Origin: Pseudomonas sp. MTM4
GTDB taxonomy: Bacteria; Pseudomonadota; Gammaproteobacteria; Pseudomonadales; Pseudomonadaceae
Direction: 5' to 3'
Assembly (NCBI RefSeq): GCF_019355055.1
Contig: NZ_CP048411.1
Location: 4,263,001-4,327,000, forward strand
Length of the DNA: 64,000 nt
A program made the translations under genes and the position numbers. Below the pieces are notes generated by a model. The model saw only the letters and a program-made list of their open reading frames with translations, was not told the origin of the DNA and did not search any database. Positions within the stretch are counted from its first letter, which is position 1. Each line of letters begins with the position of its first letter. This document shows, in pieces, positions 1-9,039 of the stretch.

Positions 1-898
1 CGAAGCTGATCGACAGCCCTTCGGCGCGGCCGGTGAAGCGCTGAAACTGGTTGAGGGTGCGCTTGTCCGCCGGGATCTCCGGCGAAAGGCCGTAATCCTT
101 GTTGCGGATGTGCTCGTAGAAGGCCCGTGGGTGCTCCTCGTCGATCACGCCGGACAGCTCTTCCAGCGACATGGGTTCGCCGATCTTCGCCTGGCTGCTG
201 GCGTAACCGACCAGCGCACTGGTTTTCTCGCGGGCCTTTTCTTCTGGCAGGTCTTCACTTTCGACGTAGTCGCTGAACGCTTTGAGCAACGTACGGGTTT
301 CGCCGGGCCCGTCGACGCCTTCCTGGCAGCCGATGAAGTCGCGGAAATACTCCGAGACCTTCTTGCCGTTCTTGCCCTTGATGAAGGAAATGTACTGTTT
401 CGACTGCCGGTTATTCTTCCATTCGGACAGATTGATCCGGGTGGCCAGGTGCAGTTGGCCGAGGTCCAAGTGTTTGGCTGGCGCGACGTCCAGCGAGTCG
501 GTGACGGTCACGCCGTTGCTGTGGTGGAGCAGGGCAATCGCCAGGTAGTCGGTCATGCCTTGTTGGTAATGAGCGAAGAGCACATGGCCACCGGTGGAGA
601 GATTGGATTCCTCCATCAACTTCTGCAAATGCTCGACGGCTTGGCGGCTGAAGGAGGTGAAATCCTGGTTGCCTTCCATGTACTGACCCAGCCAGCCACT
701 GAAAGGGTAGGCCCCCGACTCTTCGTGGAAATAGCCCCAGGCCTTGCCCTGCTTGGCGTTGTAGCTTTCGTTGAGATCGGCCAGCAGATTCTCGATGGCC
801 TGCGATTCGCCAAGCTCCGAATCGCGGGCGTGAAGCACGGCAGGCGTGCCGTCGGGCTTTTTCTCAATCAGATGAACGATGCAGTGGCGAATCGGCAT
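1..898 (-). CDS. yejK: Nucleoid-associated protein YejK/NdpA (C-terminal end cut by window edge)
   Basis: Reading the minus strand from the ATG at 896-898 gives an open frame of 299 residues that runs off the left edge. It begins [17 protein letters not shown] and contains [12 protein letters not shown] near residue 55 and [14 protein letters not shown] near residue 175. These are recognisable features of the YejK/NdpA (37-kDa nucleoid-associated) family, whose members are about 335 residues, so some 35 C-terminal residues are missing. YejK binds DNA in the nucleoid, and related proteins interact with topoisomerase IV. It is divergent from the MFS gene at 1040 across about 140 bases. The family call is confident; cellular role is taken from the family. 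Confidence 0.9.
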   Translation of the reverse strand, partial: MPIRHCIVHLIEKKPDGTPAVLHARDSELGESQAIENLLADLNESYNAKQGKAWGYFHEESGAYPFSGWLGQYMEGNQDFTSFSRQAVEHLQKLMEESNLSTGGHVLFAHYQQGMTDYLAIALLHHSNGVTVTDSLDVAPAKHLDLGQLHLATRINLSEWKNNRQSKQYISFIKGKNGKKVSEYFRDFIGCQEGVDGPGETRTLLKAFSDYVESEDLPEEKAREKTSALVGYASSQAKIGEPMSLEELSGVIDEEHPRAFYEHIRNKDYGLSPEIPADKRTLNQFQRFTGRAEGLSISF

Positions 899-1039
899 GG
901 GTTACTCGCGGGCGGGTGAGGCGGACAGACGGCAGTTTACCCGAGCAACCGTGCCCGTCGCAGGGCAAAAAAGTGGATGCGGTTAAAAGGGGGTATGCGG
1001 GTAAGATGGCTTCCCCTTGTTTTACTAAGTGTGTCGGCG

Positions 1040-2251
1040 ATGAATGCGATATGGCGCAACAGTACCTGGATCCTGCTGGGTGGTTCCCTGATCTTGGCCG
1101 TTTCCCTGGGCGTGCGGCACGGCTTCGGCCTGTTCCTGCCGCCGATGAGCGCGGAGTTCGGCTGGGGACGTGAGGTCTTCGCCTTCGCCATTGCTTTGCA
1201 GAATCTGATCTGGGGGTTGGCGCAGCCGATCACTGGCGCGCTGGCGGATCGCTTTGGCGTTGCCCGAGCGGTATTGCTTGGCGGGGTGCTCTACGCGGTC
1301 GGCCTATTATTCATGGCTGGCGCGGATTCACCGGTCTCGCTGTCGCTGAGCGCCGGCCTGCTGATCGGGTTAGGACTGTCCGGTACCTCGTTTTCGGTGA
1401 TTTTGGGCGCGGTCGGTCGCGCCGTGCCGGCTGAGAAGCGCAGCATGGCCATGGGCATCGCCAGCGCGGCGGGCTCCTTCGGTCAGTTTGCGATGCTGCC
1501 CGGCACGCTCGGTCTGATTGGCTGGCTGGGTTGGTCGTCGGCGTTGCTGGCGCTGGGGCTACTGGTCGCGCTGATCATGCCGCTGGCGTTGATGTTGCGC
1601 AGCGGACCGCCGGCTCCCGTGTCCGGCCCGCAGCAGTCGCTGGTCGAGGCGCTGCGTGAGGCGGTCAGTCACTCCGGCTTCCGCCTGTTAGCGCTGGGCT
1701 TCTTCGTCTGCGGGTTCCAGGTGGTATTCATTGGCGTGCATCTGCCGGCGTATCTGGTGGATCAGCAACTGCCGGCGATGGCGGGCACCACGGTGCTGGC
1801 GCTGGTCGGGCTGTTCAATGTGGTGGGTACTTATACCGCCGGTTGGTTGGGCGGCTGTTACTCGAAACCCAAGTTGCTGACGGCGCTCTATCTGCTTCGG
1901 GCTGTTGTAATCAGCGCGTTCTTTTTCGCCCCGCTGACGCTCTGGACAGCCTATGCCTTCGGCATCGCGATGGGCCTGCTATGGCTATCCACTGTGCCGC
2001 TGACCAACGGAACGGTGGCGACGCTGTTCGGTGTGCGCAACCTGTCGATGCTTGGCGGCATCGTCTTTCTGTTTCATCAGATCGGCTCATTCTTCGGCGG
2101 CTGGCTGGGCGGGTGGGTTTACGACCAGACCGGCAGCTATGACCTGGTCTGGCAAATATCCATCGCTCTCAGTCTGATGGCCGCCGCGCTGAACTGGCCA
2201 ATTCGCGAACAACCGGTCGAGCGGGTGCGTCTGGCCGGGGGCGTTGCGTAA
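1040..2251 (+). CDS. MFS transporter, 12-TM permease of unknown substrate
   Basis: A 403-residue polytopic membrane protein. Hydrophobic segments run throughout, starting with STWILLGGSLILAVSL near residue 8. The motif GALADRFGVARAVLLGG after TM2 is the MFS signature loop (family pattern G-x-L-aD-r-x-G-x-r). The open frame extends upstream to 977, but the added stretch MRLKGGMRVRWLPL lacks a good ribosome site and the ATG at 1040 matches the usual length of about 400 residues; a GTG at 1031 is also in frame. The stop codon overlaps the start of a 39-codon ORF (TAATG), suggesting coupling. Substrate is not predictable; the loop and N-terminal HGFGLFLPP resemble monocarboxylate/oxalate-type MFS permeases. 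Confidence 0.85.
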   Translation: MNAIWRNSTWILLGGSLILAVSLGVRHGFGLFLPPMSAEFGWGREVFAFAIALQNLIWGLAQPITGALADRFGVARAVLLGGVLYAVGLLFMAGADSPVSLSLSAGLLIGLGLSGTSFSVILGAVGRAVPAEKRSMAMGIASAAGSFGQFAMLPGTLGLIGWLGWSSALLALGLLVALIMPLALMLRSGPPAPVSGPQQSLVEALREAVSHSGFRLLALGFFVCGFQVVFIGVHLPAYLVDQQLPAMAGTTVLALVGLFNVVGTYTAGWLGGCYSKPKLLTALYLLRAVVISAFFFAPLTLWTAYAFGIAMGLLWLSTVPLTNGTVATLFGVRNLSMLGGIVFLFHQIGSFFGGWLGGWVYDQTGSYDLVWQISIALSLMAAALNWPIREQPVERVRLAGGVA

Positions 2252-2370
2252 TGCGCAGGGGCTTGTTGTGGGCAGGCAGCGTTGTTCTGGCGCTGCTTCT
2301 GGCTATGGCTTGGTGGGGCTGGCAGCAGGGCGGGCTGGCCCTGCTGCAACTGGGCGTTGGCATTTGCTGA
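2251..2370 (+). CDS. Small membrane protein of 39 residues coupled to the MFS gene
   Basis: The stop codon of the MFS permease overlaps this ATG as TAATG, the usual arrangement for translational coupling. The 39-codon frame begins MRRGLLWAGSVVLALLLAMA, one hydrophobic segment (about residues 4-22), then a WWGWQQGGLA turn, a second short hydrophobic stretch and a C-terminal GIC. The start overlap and amphipathic/hydrophobic composition favour a real gene over chance, and I have a general impression that similar short tails follow MFS genes in other Pseudomonas, but I cannot verify that here. Function is unknown; a small accessory subunit of the permease is possible. Confidence 0.5.
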   Translation: MRRGLLWAGSVVLALLLAMAWWGWQQGGLALLQLGVGIC

Positions 2371-2515
2371 TCGAGCGTTCTGGTAGTTTTTACGGGTGTT
2401 ACGGAATCAATTCGCAGTAGATGGCTCCAACAAGCGAGACGATTGAAAGCTGTCGCAGAACCGTAACCAAAGCCCTGTAAAAAGCTGCGGCATGCAGTTA
2501 TTGGAGCTACCGAAC

Positions 2516-2707
2516 ATGTCCACTCTTACCGAACTCGCCCAACAGATCGCCCAACTCTATCCTTTGCAGGACAAGCGCGTCGGCAAGCGCTACCGCGTAG
2601 TCGGCGAGCTCGCTGGCATGACTGAGCTGGAAGAGATCAATGGCGAGCCGCGTTACATTCAGACCATGGTCTTGAAAAACAAGCAGCTGTGGGACGTGGC
2701 GGTCTGA
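2516..2707 (+). CDS. Conserved hypothetical 63-residue protein
   Basis: The ATG at 2516 has a GGAG ribosome site nine bases upstream and gives MSTLTELAQQIAQLYPL, then a charged region DKRVGKRYRVVGELAGM, TELEEINGEPRYIQ and a C-terminal LKNKQLWDVAV. An upstream ATG at 2492 is in frame but has no ribosome site. The protein is soluble and has no membrane segment or metal motif. It ends three bases before the acetyltransferase gene and is probably co-transcribed with it. I do not recognise a characterised family. Confidence 0.65.
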   Translation: MSTLTELAQQIAQLYPLQDKRVGKRYRVVGELAGMTELEEINGEPRYIQTMVLKNKQLWDVAV

Positions 2708-2710
2708 GCC

Positions 2711-3142
2711 ATGCCTTGCGTGCGCAAGGCGCGCCGCGACGACGCTGTAACGATAGCTCGCCTGCTGGGCCAGCTTGGCTACCCGGCAAGCGATGAGCTC
2801 ATCGACAGTCGTCTTCAGCAACAAATCGATCATGACGATGCCTGTCTGCTCGTGGCCGAGGGGGATGATGGCCAACTGCTCGGCTTCATCTCCCTGCATT
2901 TCATCGCGCAGTTAGCCCTTGAGGGCGACTTCTGCCGGATCAGCTATCTCTGCGTCGACTCGACGGCACGCAGCCGGGGGATCGGTGAGCTGCTGGTGCA
3001 GGCTGCCGAGCTGCGTGCCCGAGGTCGCGGTTGTGATCGCATGGAACTTCATTGCGATGTTCGACGCGACGCGGCGCACCGTTTCTATGCACGACTGGGT
3101 TATGAGGATGCGCCCAAGTACTTCCGTCGTTCGCTGAATTGA
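2711..3142 (+). CDS. GNAT-family N-acetyltransferase
   Basis: A 143-residue single-domain protein beginning MPCVRKARRDDAVTIARLLGQLGYP. The central strand and loop FCRISYLCVDSTARSRGIGELLV contain the acetyl-CoA pyrophosphate loop (R-x-x-G-I-G, about residues 92-97), followed by AELRARGRGCDRMELHC and the C-terminal AHRFYARLGYE, the normal end of a GNAT fold. It transfers an acetyl group from acetyl-CoA to an amine; the acceptor is unknown. The start sits three bases after the preceding small gene, so the two form a pair. Convergent with rlmF, with only one base between the stop codons. Confidence 0.85.
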   Translation: MPCVRKARRDDAVTIARLLGQLGYPASDELIDSRLQQQIDHDDACLLVAEGDDGQLLGFISLHFIAQLALEGDFCRISYLCVDSTARSRGIGELLVQAAELRARGRGCDRMELHCDVRRDAAHRFYARLGYEDAPKYFRRSLN

Positions 3143-3143
3143 C

Positions 3144-4145
3144 TCAGCCTGGCTGGCGCTTCCAACGTGTCGAGCGCCACTCGTTCTGCTGCGCTTCGTT
3201 CAGGAAGGTCCAGGCGACAAAGCGGCTGCGCTTCTGCCCTTGAGACATGTCCGAGACCTGTATCTGATGGGCGCCGAGTTTTTTCAGCCGTGCCTGCAGC
3301 GGTTGCACATTGCCCGCCTTGGATACCAGCGTACTGAACCAGCAGACTTGCTCCGCCACGCCACGGCTTTCGTCCGCCAATCGAGCGATGAATGCCGCTT
3401 CCCCGCCTTCACACCAGAGTTCCGCCGCCTGGCCGCCAAAGTTCAGTGCCGGAAGCTTGCGTTTCGGGTCGAGCTTGCCGAGGTTGCGCCATTTGCGCTG
3501 GCTGCCGCTGTTGGCTTCCGCCTGGGAGGCATGGAAAGGCGGGTTGCAGAGGGTGATGTCGAATCGGTCGTCAGGCTGCACGATCTTTTCGAAGATGTGT
3601 CGCGAGTCCGTCTGTTGGCGCAACGTGATGTTCTTGCCGAGCCCGTTCGCCGCGACGATGGTGCGCGCCGAAGCCAGGGCGATCGCGTCGATATCCGAGC
3701 CGGTGAAGCGCCAGCCGTATTCGCGTAGACCGATCAGCGGATAGATGCAGTTGGCGCCGGTGCCGATGTCCAGTGCGTGGATCCTGGCGCCGCGGGGGAT
3801 TTCATCGGCGTTCTGGGTGGCCAGAAGATCGGCCAGGCCATGCAGGTAGTCGGCCCGCCCGGGAATCGGCGGGCACAGGTAGCCCGCTGGAATGTCCCAG
3901 TGGGCGATGCCGTAGAACTGCTTGAGCAATGCCCGGTTGAACACGCGCACCGCATCCGGGTTGGCGAAGTCGATGCTCTCCTTGCCGTATGGGTTGAGAA
4001 TCACATACTCGGCCAGCTCCGGACTGGCGGCAATCAGCGCAGGGAAATCGTAGCGCCCGGTGTGGCGATTGCGCGGATGCAGTGTGGCCGTGCCGCTGGC
4101 CGGCTTGGCGGCGCGTGATTGGCTATTGGCTTTTGGGACGTTCAT
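3144..4145 (-). CDS. rlmF: 23S rRNA (adenine(1618)-N(6))-methyltransferase RlmF
   Basis: The protein carries [23 protein letters not shown] near its N terminus, [17 protein letters not shown] (SAM-binding motif I) and [13 protein letters not shown] (motif IV, NPPF, typical of N6-adenine methyltransferases). These identify RlmF (YbiN), which methylates A1618 of 23S rRNA. The C-terminal part contains [19 protein letters not shown]. The frame opens at 4175; I prefer the ATG at 4145 (MNVPKANSQ, 333 residues) because it is closer to the family's usual length, but neither start has a clear ribosome site. It follows the YbfB-like MFS gene on the same strand with 43 bases between them. Confidence 0.9.
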   Translation of the reverse strand: MNVPKANSQSRAAKPASGTATLHPRNRHTGRYDFPALIAASPELAEYVILNPYGKESIDFANPDAVRVFNRALLKQFYGIAHWDIPAGYLCPPIPGRADYLHGLADLLATQNADEIPRGARIHALDIGTGANCIYPLIGLREYGWRFTGSDIDAIALASARTIVAANGLGKNITLRQQTDSRHIFEKIVQPDDRFDITLCNPPFHASQAEANSGSQRKWRNLGKLDPKRKLPALNFGGQAAELWCEGGEAAFIARLADESRGVAEQVCWFSTLVSKAGNVQPLQARLKKLGAHQIQVSDMSQGQKRSRFVAWTFLNEAQQNEWRSTRWKRQPG

Positions 4146-4188
4146 GTTCGGCTGCTGTAACGATGAAGTCGGCATTGTCCCACAGCTT

Positions 4189-5358
4189 TCAAGCGCGGCG
4201 TGGGACCAGCAGCATCCAGATCAGCCCCCATAGCAGCGCGCCGGCGCCAAGCCAAAAGGCGCTGTGCAGGCTGCCGCCCATGCCCATCCAGACGCTGGTC
4301 AGCCAGGGAGCGGCGAGTTGCGTCAGGCCGTAAAAGGCGATCAGCGCGGCTGACAGGCGCGGCCCCTGATGCGGATGCAGCGTGCGCGCCAGCCGCTGGG
4401 TCAGCAGCACCGTGCCGAGGAAGGTACTGCCGACCAGCACGGCGCAGAGCAGGATGCCCGGCGCACCCGGCAGCAACAGGGCAGCCAGCACGCCGATCAG
4501 TTGAGTGACATAGCTCAAACGCAGTGCCCGGACATCGCCAAGCAGGGCGCCCAATCGATTCCACAGCCAAGGCGAGGGAAGCGTCGCGAGCGCCACTACC
4601 AGCCAACTGCTTTCGATCAGGAAATCACCGGGCTCCACCTGCAGCCGCGCTACCATCGGCAGAAAGGTCATCGGCAGGATGTAGCCCATGCCCGCGCCGG
4701 CATAGGCCAGAAACAGCGGTGTGCTGGCGCGATCCAGCAGTCGTCCGCTGCGGATATGCTCGGCGTCTTCCGTCGTTGTGTCGTCGGGTATGTCCAGCCG
4801 CGCCAGTTGGCGCCAGCCCCACCAAGCCAGCGGGATTGAAAGCAACGCCGCCGGCCACCAACGATCGGCGCCTGCCAGCACGCCGTTGCTCAGGCTCACC
4901 AGGAGGCTGGAGAGGATCAGCCCAACGCAAACGCCCAGGTAAACCAGACCGCTGGATGACACGCGCCGATGCCGCGCAAGCCATTCCAGAACCAGCGAAG
5001 GGGCCTGAACGAACACCAACCCGTTGCTGATGCCATTGAGCAGACGCAGCGCCGAAAGCGACTCCGCAGACTCGGCCTGGGTCTGTGCCAGGGTGGTCAA
5101 CACGTGCACTATCAGCGCCCAAGGCAGGCTTCGGCGGATCTGCGAGACCCGATGCCAGCGCAACGCCAGCAGCGCGCCGATCAGGTAGCCGAGGTAGTTC
5201 CAACTGGCGATGCTCGCGCCTTGTTGCACGGTTAACTGCCCGTCTTCCACTAGCCAGGGCAGTAATGGCGTATAGACGAAACGACCGAGCCCGTGAACGA
5301 CGAGCAGCAGCGTGGCTCCGGCCAGCAGGACAGGGAACAGGGCGGGGCGTTGGGTCAT
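4189..5358 (-). CDS. MFS transporter of the YbfB/YjiJ family
   Basis: A 389-residue inner-membrane permease. The first segment is followed by [22 protein letters not shown] and [19 protein letters not shown], the conserved start of YbfB/YjiJ-type (DUF1228) permeases. Around twelve hydrophobic segments follow, and the central loop ([18 protein letters not shown], near residue 200) separates the two six-helix halves. The substrate of this family is unknown. It precedes rlmF on the same strand, and the upstream SLC13 gene ends about 85 bases before it. No regulator is adjacent. Confidence 0.85.
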   Translation of the reverse strand: MTQRPALFPVLLAGATLLLVVHGLGRFVYTPLLPWLVEDGQLTVQQGASIASWNYLGYLIGALLALRWHRVSQIRRSLPWALIVHVLTTLAQTQAESAESLSALRLLNGISNGLVFVQAPSLVLEWLARHRRVSSSGLVYLGVCVGLILSSLLVSLSNGVLAGADRWWPAALLSIPLAWWGWRQLARLDIPDDTTTEDAEHIRSGRLLDRASTPLFLAYAGAGMGYILPMTFLPMVARLQVEPGDFLIESSWLVVALATLPSPWLWNRLGALLGDVRALRLSYVTQLIGVLAALLLPGAPGILLCAVLVGSTFLGTVLLTQRLARTLHPHQGPRLSAALIAFYGLTQLAAPWLTSVWMGMGGSLHSAFWLGAGALLWGLIWMLLVPRRA

Positions 5359-5443
5359 TGGTTCGGACCAGGCGAGCGTGGAGGGCGTCAGCTTAACGGC
5401 AGCAATGGTCAGGCGACCACGCTACGGATGGCTGATAGAAATT

Positions 5444-7273
5444 TCAAAGCGGGAAGAGCAGCGGCACCATTAACACCGATGTCAGCATGACCAACAAGGT
5501 GAAGGGCACACCGATGCGCACGAAATCCGCGAAACGATAGTTGCCTGGCCCAATCACCAAGGTATTCACGGGCGAAGAAATCGGCGTCATGAACGCGGCT
5601 GAGGCGGCCAGCGCGATGATCATGGCGAAGGGATAGGGCGATGCGCCAATTTGCTCGGCTGTGGAAATCGCCACCGGCGCCATCAATACCGCGGTTGCGG
5701 TGTTGGAGATGAACAGGCCGATGATGGCCGTGAGCAGAAACAGGCAGGCCAGCAACGCCTGCGGGCCGGAGTCGCCAAACAGGCCGATCAGCGCCGATAC
5801 CGCCAGTGCTATCCCGCCGGTCTTTTCCAGCGCCAGGGCGAACGGCAGCATGCCGACGATCAGCACCAGGCTTTGCCAGTGGATGGCTCTGTAGGCACTG
5901 TCCATGTCGATGCAGCGGAACAGCCCCATGACCAGGCAGCCGATCAGCGCGGCGAGCACGTTAGGGACCACGCCGCTGACCATCAGCACCACCATCACGG
6001 CCAGCCCGAACAACGCGAAGGGCGCCTGATTAGCGGCGGGCGCTACGTCATCAATCTCGGCGGGCAGGCTCAAGACCAGGAAATCTCGGCGCATGCCTTG
6101 CAGGCGATGTATGTGTTTCCAGCCGCCGGCTACCAGCAGGGTGTCGGCGGGTTTGAGTTTTTCATCGACCAGCAAGCCTTGCAGCGCCTCGTGGTTGCGC
6201 CGCAGGCCGACGACGTTGAGCTTGTGATTGGAGCGAAAGCCCAGATCCTGAATGGTCTTGCCGGGAAGACGCGAGTCCGGTGGCAGCGCCACCTCTGCCA
6301 GGCCCAGCTCGCGGGAGTGATCGCCATAGTAGGAAGTGTCGAGCTGCAGCGGCTCGAGCCCCAGTTCGTCGTACGCGCCAAGCAGCCCGATCGCCGGGCT
6401 CGCCAGGTCGACCAGCAATACGTCTCCCGCAAGCAATTGCGTATTGCCGGTGGCGATCAATAACAGACGGCGGAAACGCCGTTGGCGCTCGATGCCGATG
6501 ACATTGATGCCGTATTGAGTACGAAGCCGCAGCTCGTCGAGCGCTTGGTTGGCCAGCGGCGATGCGGGCAGTACGCGAAGACGGCGTTCGCGCTCGGGCA
6601 GTCGGTAGCGTTGGGCCAAGGCCGCGAGCGTGTCGCGGGGTTCTGCGGTGCTGTCCGGATCGCTCGACTGCCCAAGCCAGCGCCGCGCCAGCAGCATGTA
6701 GGCGATACCTAGCAGCAGGATGGTCAGCCCGATGGGCGCAAAACTGAAGAAGGCGAAGCCGACCAGGCCGGCGCGTCGTAGCTCGCTGTGTACCACCATG
6801 TTCGGCGGTGTGGCGACCAGTGTGAGCATGCCGCTCATCAAGCCGGCGAACGCCAGCGGCATCATCAGGCGGCGCGGCGATACATTCATCTTTGCGGCGA
6901 TGCTCAGCACCACCGGAATGAAGATGGCGACCACGCCGGTCGAGCTCATCACCGAGCCCAGTCCGGCAACGGCAAGCATCAGCAGTACCAGCAGGCGTGT
7001 CTCGCTGCTGCCGGCCGAGCGCATCAACCACTCGCCCATGCGATAAGCGATGCCGGTACGCACCAGGCCGTTGCCGATCACGAAAAGCGCGGCGATCAGT
7101 ACGACGCTGGGATCGCTGAAACCGGCCAGTGCTTCGGCAACGCTAAGGACCCCAGTCAGCGGAAGGGCGACCATGGCCAGCAGCGCGACGACATCCATCC
7201 GCGGCCGGTTGAGGATGAACAACCCGACGCAGGTGGCCAGCAATGCCAAGACCAGCAACAGATCGACGTTCAT
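5444..7273 (-). CDS. SLC13-family permease with two internal TrkA-C (RCK-C) domains
   Basis: A 609-residue protein starting with membrane segments (VDLLLVLALLATCVGLFIL), SDPSVVLIAALFVIGNGLVRTG and SSTGVVAIFIPVVLSIA, the pattern of the SLC13/divalent anion:Na+ symporter superfamily. Between the two membrane halves (about residues 200-370) lie two cytosolic TrkA-C modules, one around RLRVLPASPLANQALDEL, the other around EVALPPDSRLPGKTIQDLGF. The second half contains SNTATAVLMAPVAI and SSPVNTLVIGPG, the duplicated re-entrant motif. Likely imports a di- or tricarboxylate or sulfate with Na+; the substrate cannot be told. The winged-helix gene ends only 12 bases upstream, so the two are probably one transcript. 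Confidence 0.88.
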   Translation of the reverse strand: MNVDLLLVLALLATCVGLFILNRPRMDVVALLAMVALPLTGVLSVAEALAGFSDPSVVLIAALFVIGNGLVRTGIAYRMGEWLMRSAGSSETRLLVLLMLAVAGLGSVMSSTGVVAIFIPVVLSIAAKMNVSPRRLMMPLAFAGLMSGMLTLVATPPNMVVHSELRRAGLVGFAFFSFAPIGLTILLLGIAYMLLARRWLGQSSDPDSTAEPRDTLAALAQRYRLPERERRLRVLPASPLANQALDELRLRTQYGINVIGIERQRRFRRLLLIATGNTQLLAGDVLLVDLASPAIGLLGAYDELGLEPLQLDTSYYGDHSRELGLAEVALPPDSRLPGKTIQDLGFRSNHKLNVVGLRRNHEALQGLLVDEKLKPADTLLVAGGWKHIHRLQGMRRDFLVLSLPAEIDDVAPAANQAPFALFGLAVMVVLMVSGVVPNVLAALIGCLVMGLFRCIDMDSAYRAIHWQSLVLIVGMLPFALALEKTGGIALAVSALIGLFGDSGPQALLACLFLLTAIIGLFISNTATAVLMAPVAISTAEQIGASPYPFAMIIALAASAAFMTPISSPVNTLVIGPGNYRFADFVRIGVPFTLLVMLTSVLMVPLLFPL

Positions 7274-7285
7274 GCTGAACGGCGC

Positions 7286-7582
7286 TCAGGGGTAGCCGAG
7301 AACGGATTTGAGCTGGGGCAGGTTGCGCTCGATCCAATGGCGGTCGATCGCGCCCCAGTCGTGGATGCGGTATTGACCGGCGTTATGCCGCTCGCCGTCC
7401 TCCTGGGCGAAGCGGCAGTCGATATCGAGATCGGCCAGTGCGGTCAGGGTGTCTTGGGCTGTGCGCCTTGGCATCCCGGTCGCGGCGACCAGCGCGGGCA
7501 CGCTGGTGGCTGCACCGCTGTCGATCAGCCAGGCGACGTAGAGTCGACGGTAGAAACTGCTTCTGGTTTTGCTGACAGTCAT
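7286..7582 (-). CDS. Small winged-helix DNA-binding protein (HTH_43-like)
   Basis: The ATG at 7580-7582 gives MTVSKTRSSFYRRLYVAWLID, a 98-residue protein. SVPALVAATGMPRRTAQDTLTAL (about residues 27-49) reads as helix-turn-helix with the recognition helix in PRRTAQDTL, followed by a wing region RFAQEDGERHNAGQYRIHDWG. This resembles the short winged-helix family seen in Pseudomonas. The open frame extends to 7744 but the added part overlaps the end of nhaD and the hairpin at 7602-7643, so the internal start is preferred. It lies between nhaD and the SLC13 gene, on the same strand as both; a regulatory role for that group is inference. Confidence 0.7.
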   Translation of the reverse strand: MTVSKTRSSFYRRLYVAWLIDSGAATSVPALVAATGMPRRTAQDTLTALADLDIDCRFAQEDGERHNAGQYRIHDWGAIDRHWIERNLPQLKSVLGYP

Positions 7583-7601
7583 CACGGTTCCATGACAGTG
7601 G

Positions 7602-7643
7602 TTCTGTGCCGTTGAGCCTATGCGAGGCTTCAACGGCACAGAA
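7602..7643 (-). terminator. Long stem-loop between nhaD and the winged-helix gene
   Basis: TTCTGTGCCGTTG (7602-7614) pairs with CAACGGCACAGAA (7631-7643); inside, AGCCT and AGGCT extend the stem with one bulged base and a five-base loop. It begins 14 bases past the nhaD stop codon. No T run follows on the minus strand, so it is not a textbook intrinsic terminator; it may stabilise the 3' end or partly stop transcription before the downstream gene. Confidence 0.6.
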
Positions 7644-7656
7644 CGAGGCGTATCGA

Positions 7657-9039
7657 TTAACGCAGCGCGAGCATGCCGATGTAAGTGACCGCGCCGGCTG
7701 TGTAGCCGAGGAAAGCTAGCAGGCTGACCCGCTTGATATACCAAGTGAAGCTGATCTTCTCCATGCCCATTGCTGCAACGCCCGCCGCCGAGCCGATGAT
7801 CAGCGTGCTACCGCCGGTGCCGGCGCAGTAGGCGAGCATTTCCCAGAAATTGCCATCGACGACAAATTGCGAGAGCCATACGGTTTCGTCAGCCGCGGCT
7901 TCGGCAAGCATAGCCGGGCTCACCAGCGGGTACATTTTCATCGAACCGGCAACCAGCGGCACGTTGTCGACTACAGCCGATAGCAGGCCGATGGCGTAGT
8001 TGATGGGATAGATGTGGCCCATCGTCTCGCGTAGCGCCGTAGCGACCTGCGTCAGGTGACCGGCAGTGGCCAGTGCCGCGACGGCCAGCAGGATGCCGAG
8101 AAAGAACAGCACGCTGGGGGTATCGACCTTGCGCAGCACGCCGACGACCGAAAGCGGATGTTTGTCCTCGTCATTCTTATGGCGGTGGATGAATTCAGTG
8201 GTGATCCAAAGCACTCCGAGGCCGAAGAGGATGCCCATGTAAGGCGGCAGGTGTGTCACGGTTTTAAAGATCGGCACGAACAGCAGGGCCCCGAGACCGA
8301 GCGCCAGAACCAGGTTGCGCTCGAACGGAGTGGTAGCCGATGAGCTGTGTTCGGCAAGGTGCGCCCGCACACGTGGCCGCGGCGCCTCGCCACGCAAGCG
8401 GAAGCTGAGGATGATCAATGGCACCAACAGGCAGACCAGGCTCGGCAGGAACAGGCCAGTGATAACGCCGGAGGCGGTGATCTGGCCACCGATCCAGAGC
8501 ATGGTAGTGGTCACGTCGCCAATCGGCGACCAGGCACCACCGGCGTTGGCGGCGATCACCACGATGCCCACGTACAGCCAGCGTTCCGGACGCCCGCGGA
8601 TCAGTTTGCGTAGCAGCGAAACCATAACGATCGTAGTGGTCAGGTTGTCCAGCGCGGCTGACAGGAAGAAGGTCAGGAAGCCGATGATCCATAGCAGATG
8701 AACGCGCTTGCGTGTCTGAATTCGGTCGGTGATGGCCTTGAAGCCCTCGTGGGAGTCGATCAGCTCGACGATGGTCATCGCGCCAAGCAGAAAGAACAGG
8801 ATTTCCGATATCTCGCCGAGGTGGTGGCGCAACGATTCGACCACTACGGCCGATGAGTCGCCTGGATCATGACTGCCTGGTTGCAGCAGCGGCAGAATGC
8901 TGTCCGCACCTAATATCAGTACGGTCCAGGTCAGCACTGCGGTGAGCAGCGCGGCGGCGGCTTTGTCGATCTTGAGTGGGTGTTCGAAGGCTATACAGAG
9001 ATAGCCCAGAACAAACACAACAGCCATGAGTGCATACAT
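7657..9039 (-). CDS. nhaD: Na+/H+ antiporter NhaD
   Basis: A 460-residue membrane protein beginning MYALMAVVFVLGYLCIAFEHPLKIDKAAAALL, a characteristic NhaD start. FFLGAMTIVELIDSHEGFKAI, FLSAALDNLTTTIVMVSLL, AGGAWSPIGDVTTTMLWIGG and AVVDNVPLVAGSM are the conserved membrane and ion-site segments of the NhaD family within the ion transporter superfamily. It expels Na+ or Li+ in exchange for protons and protects against salt at alkaline pH. The length matches the family. Upstream it has a 441-base gene-free region with two palindromes; downstream come a strong hairpin and a winged-helix gene. Confidence 0.93.
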   Translation of the reverse strand: MYALMAVVFVLGYLCIAFEHPLKIDKAAAALLTAVLTWTVLILGADSILPLLQPGSHDPGDSSAVVVESLRHHLGEISEILFFLLGAMTIVELIDSHEGFKAITDRIQTRKRVHLLWIIGFLTFFLSAALDNLTTTIVMVSLLRKLIRGRPERWLYVGIVVIAANAGGAWSPIGDVTTTMLWIGGQITASGVITGLFLPSLVCLLVPLIILSFRLRGEAPRPRVRAHLAEHSSSATTPFERNLVLALGLGALLFVPIFKTVTHLPPYMGILFGLGVLWITTEFIHRHKNDEDKHPLSVVGVLRKVDTPSVLFFLGILLAVAALATAGHLTQVATALRETMGHIYPINYAIGLLSAVVDNVPLVAGSMKMYPLVSPAMLAEAAADETVWLSQFVVDGNFWEMLAYCAGTGGSTLIIGSAAGVAAMGMEKISFTWYIKRVSLLAFLGYTAGAVTYIGMLALR

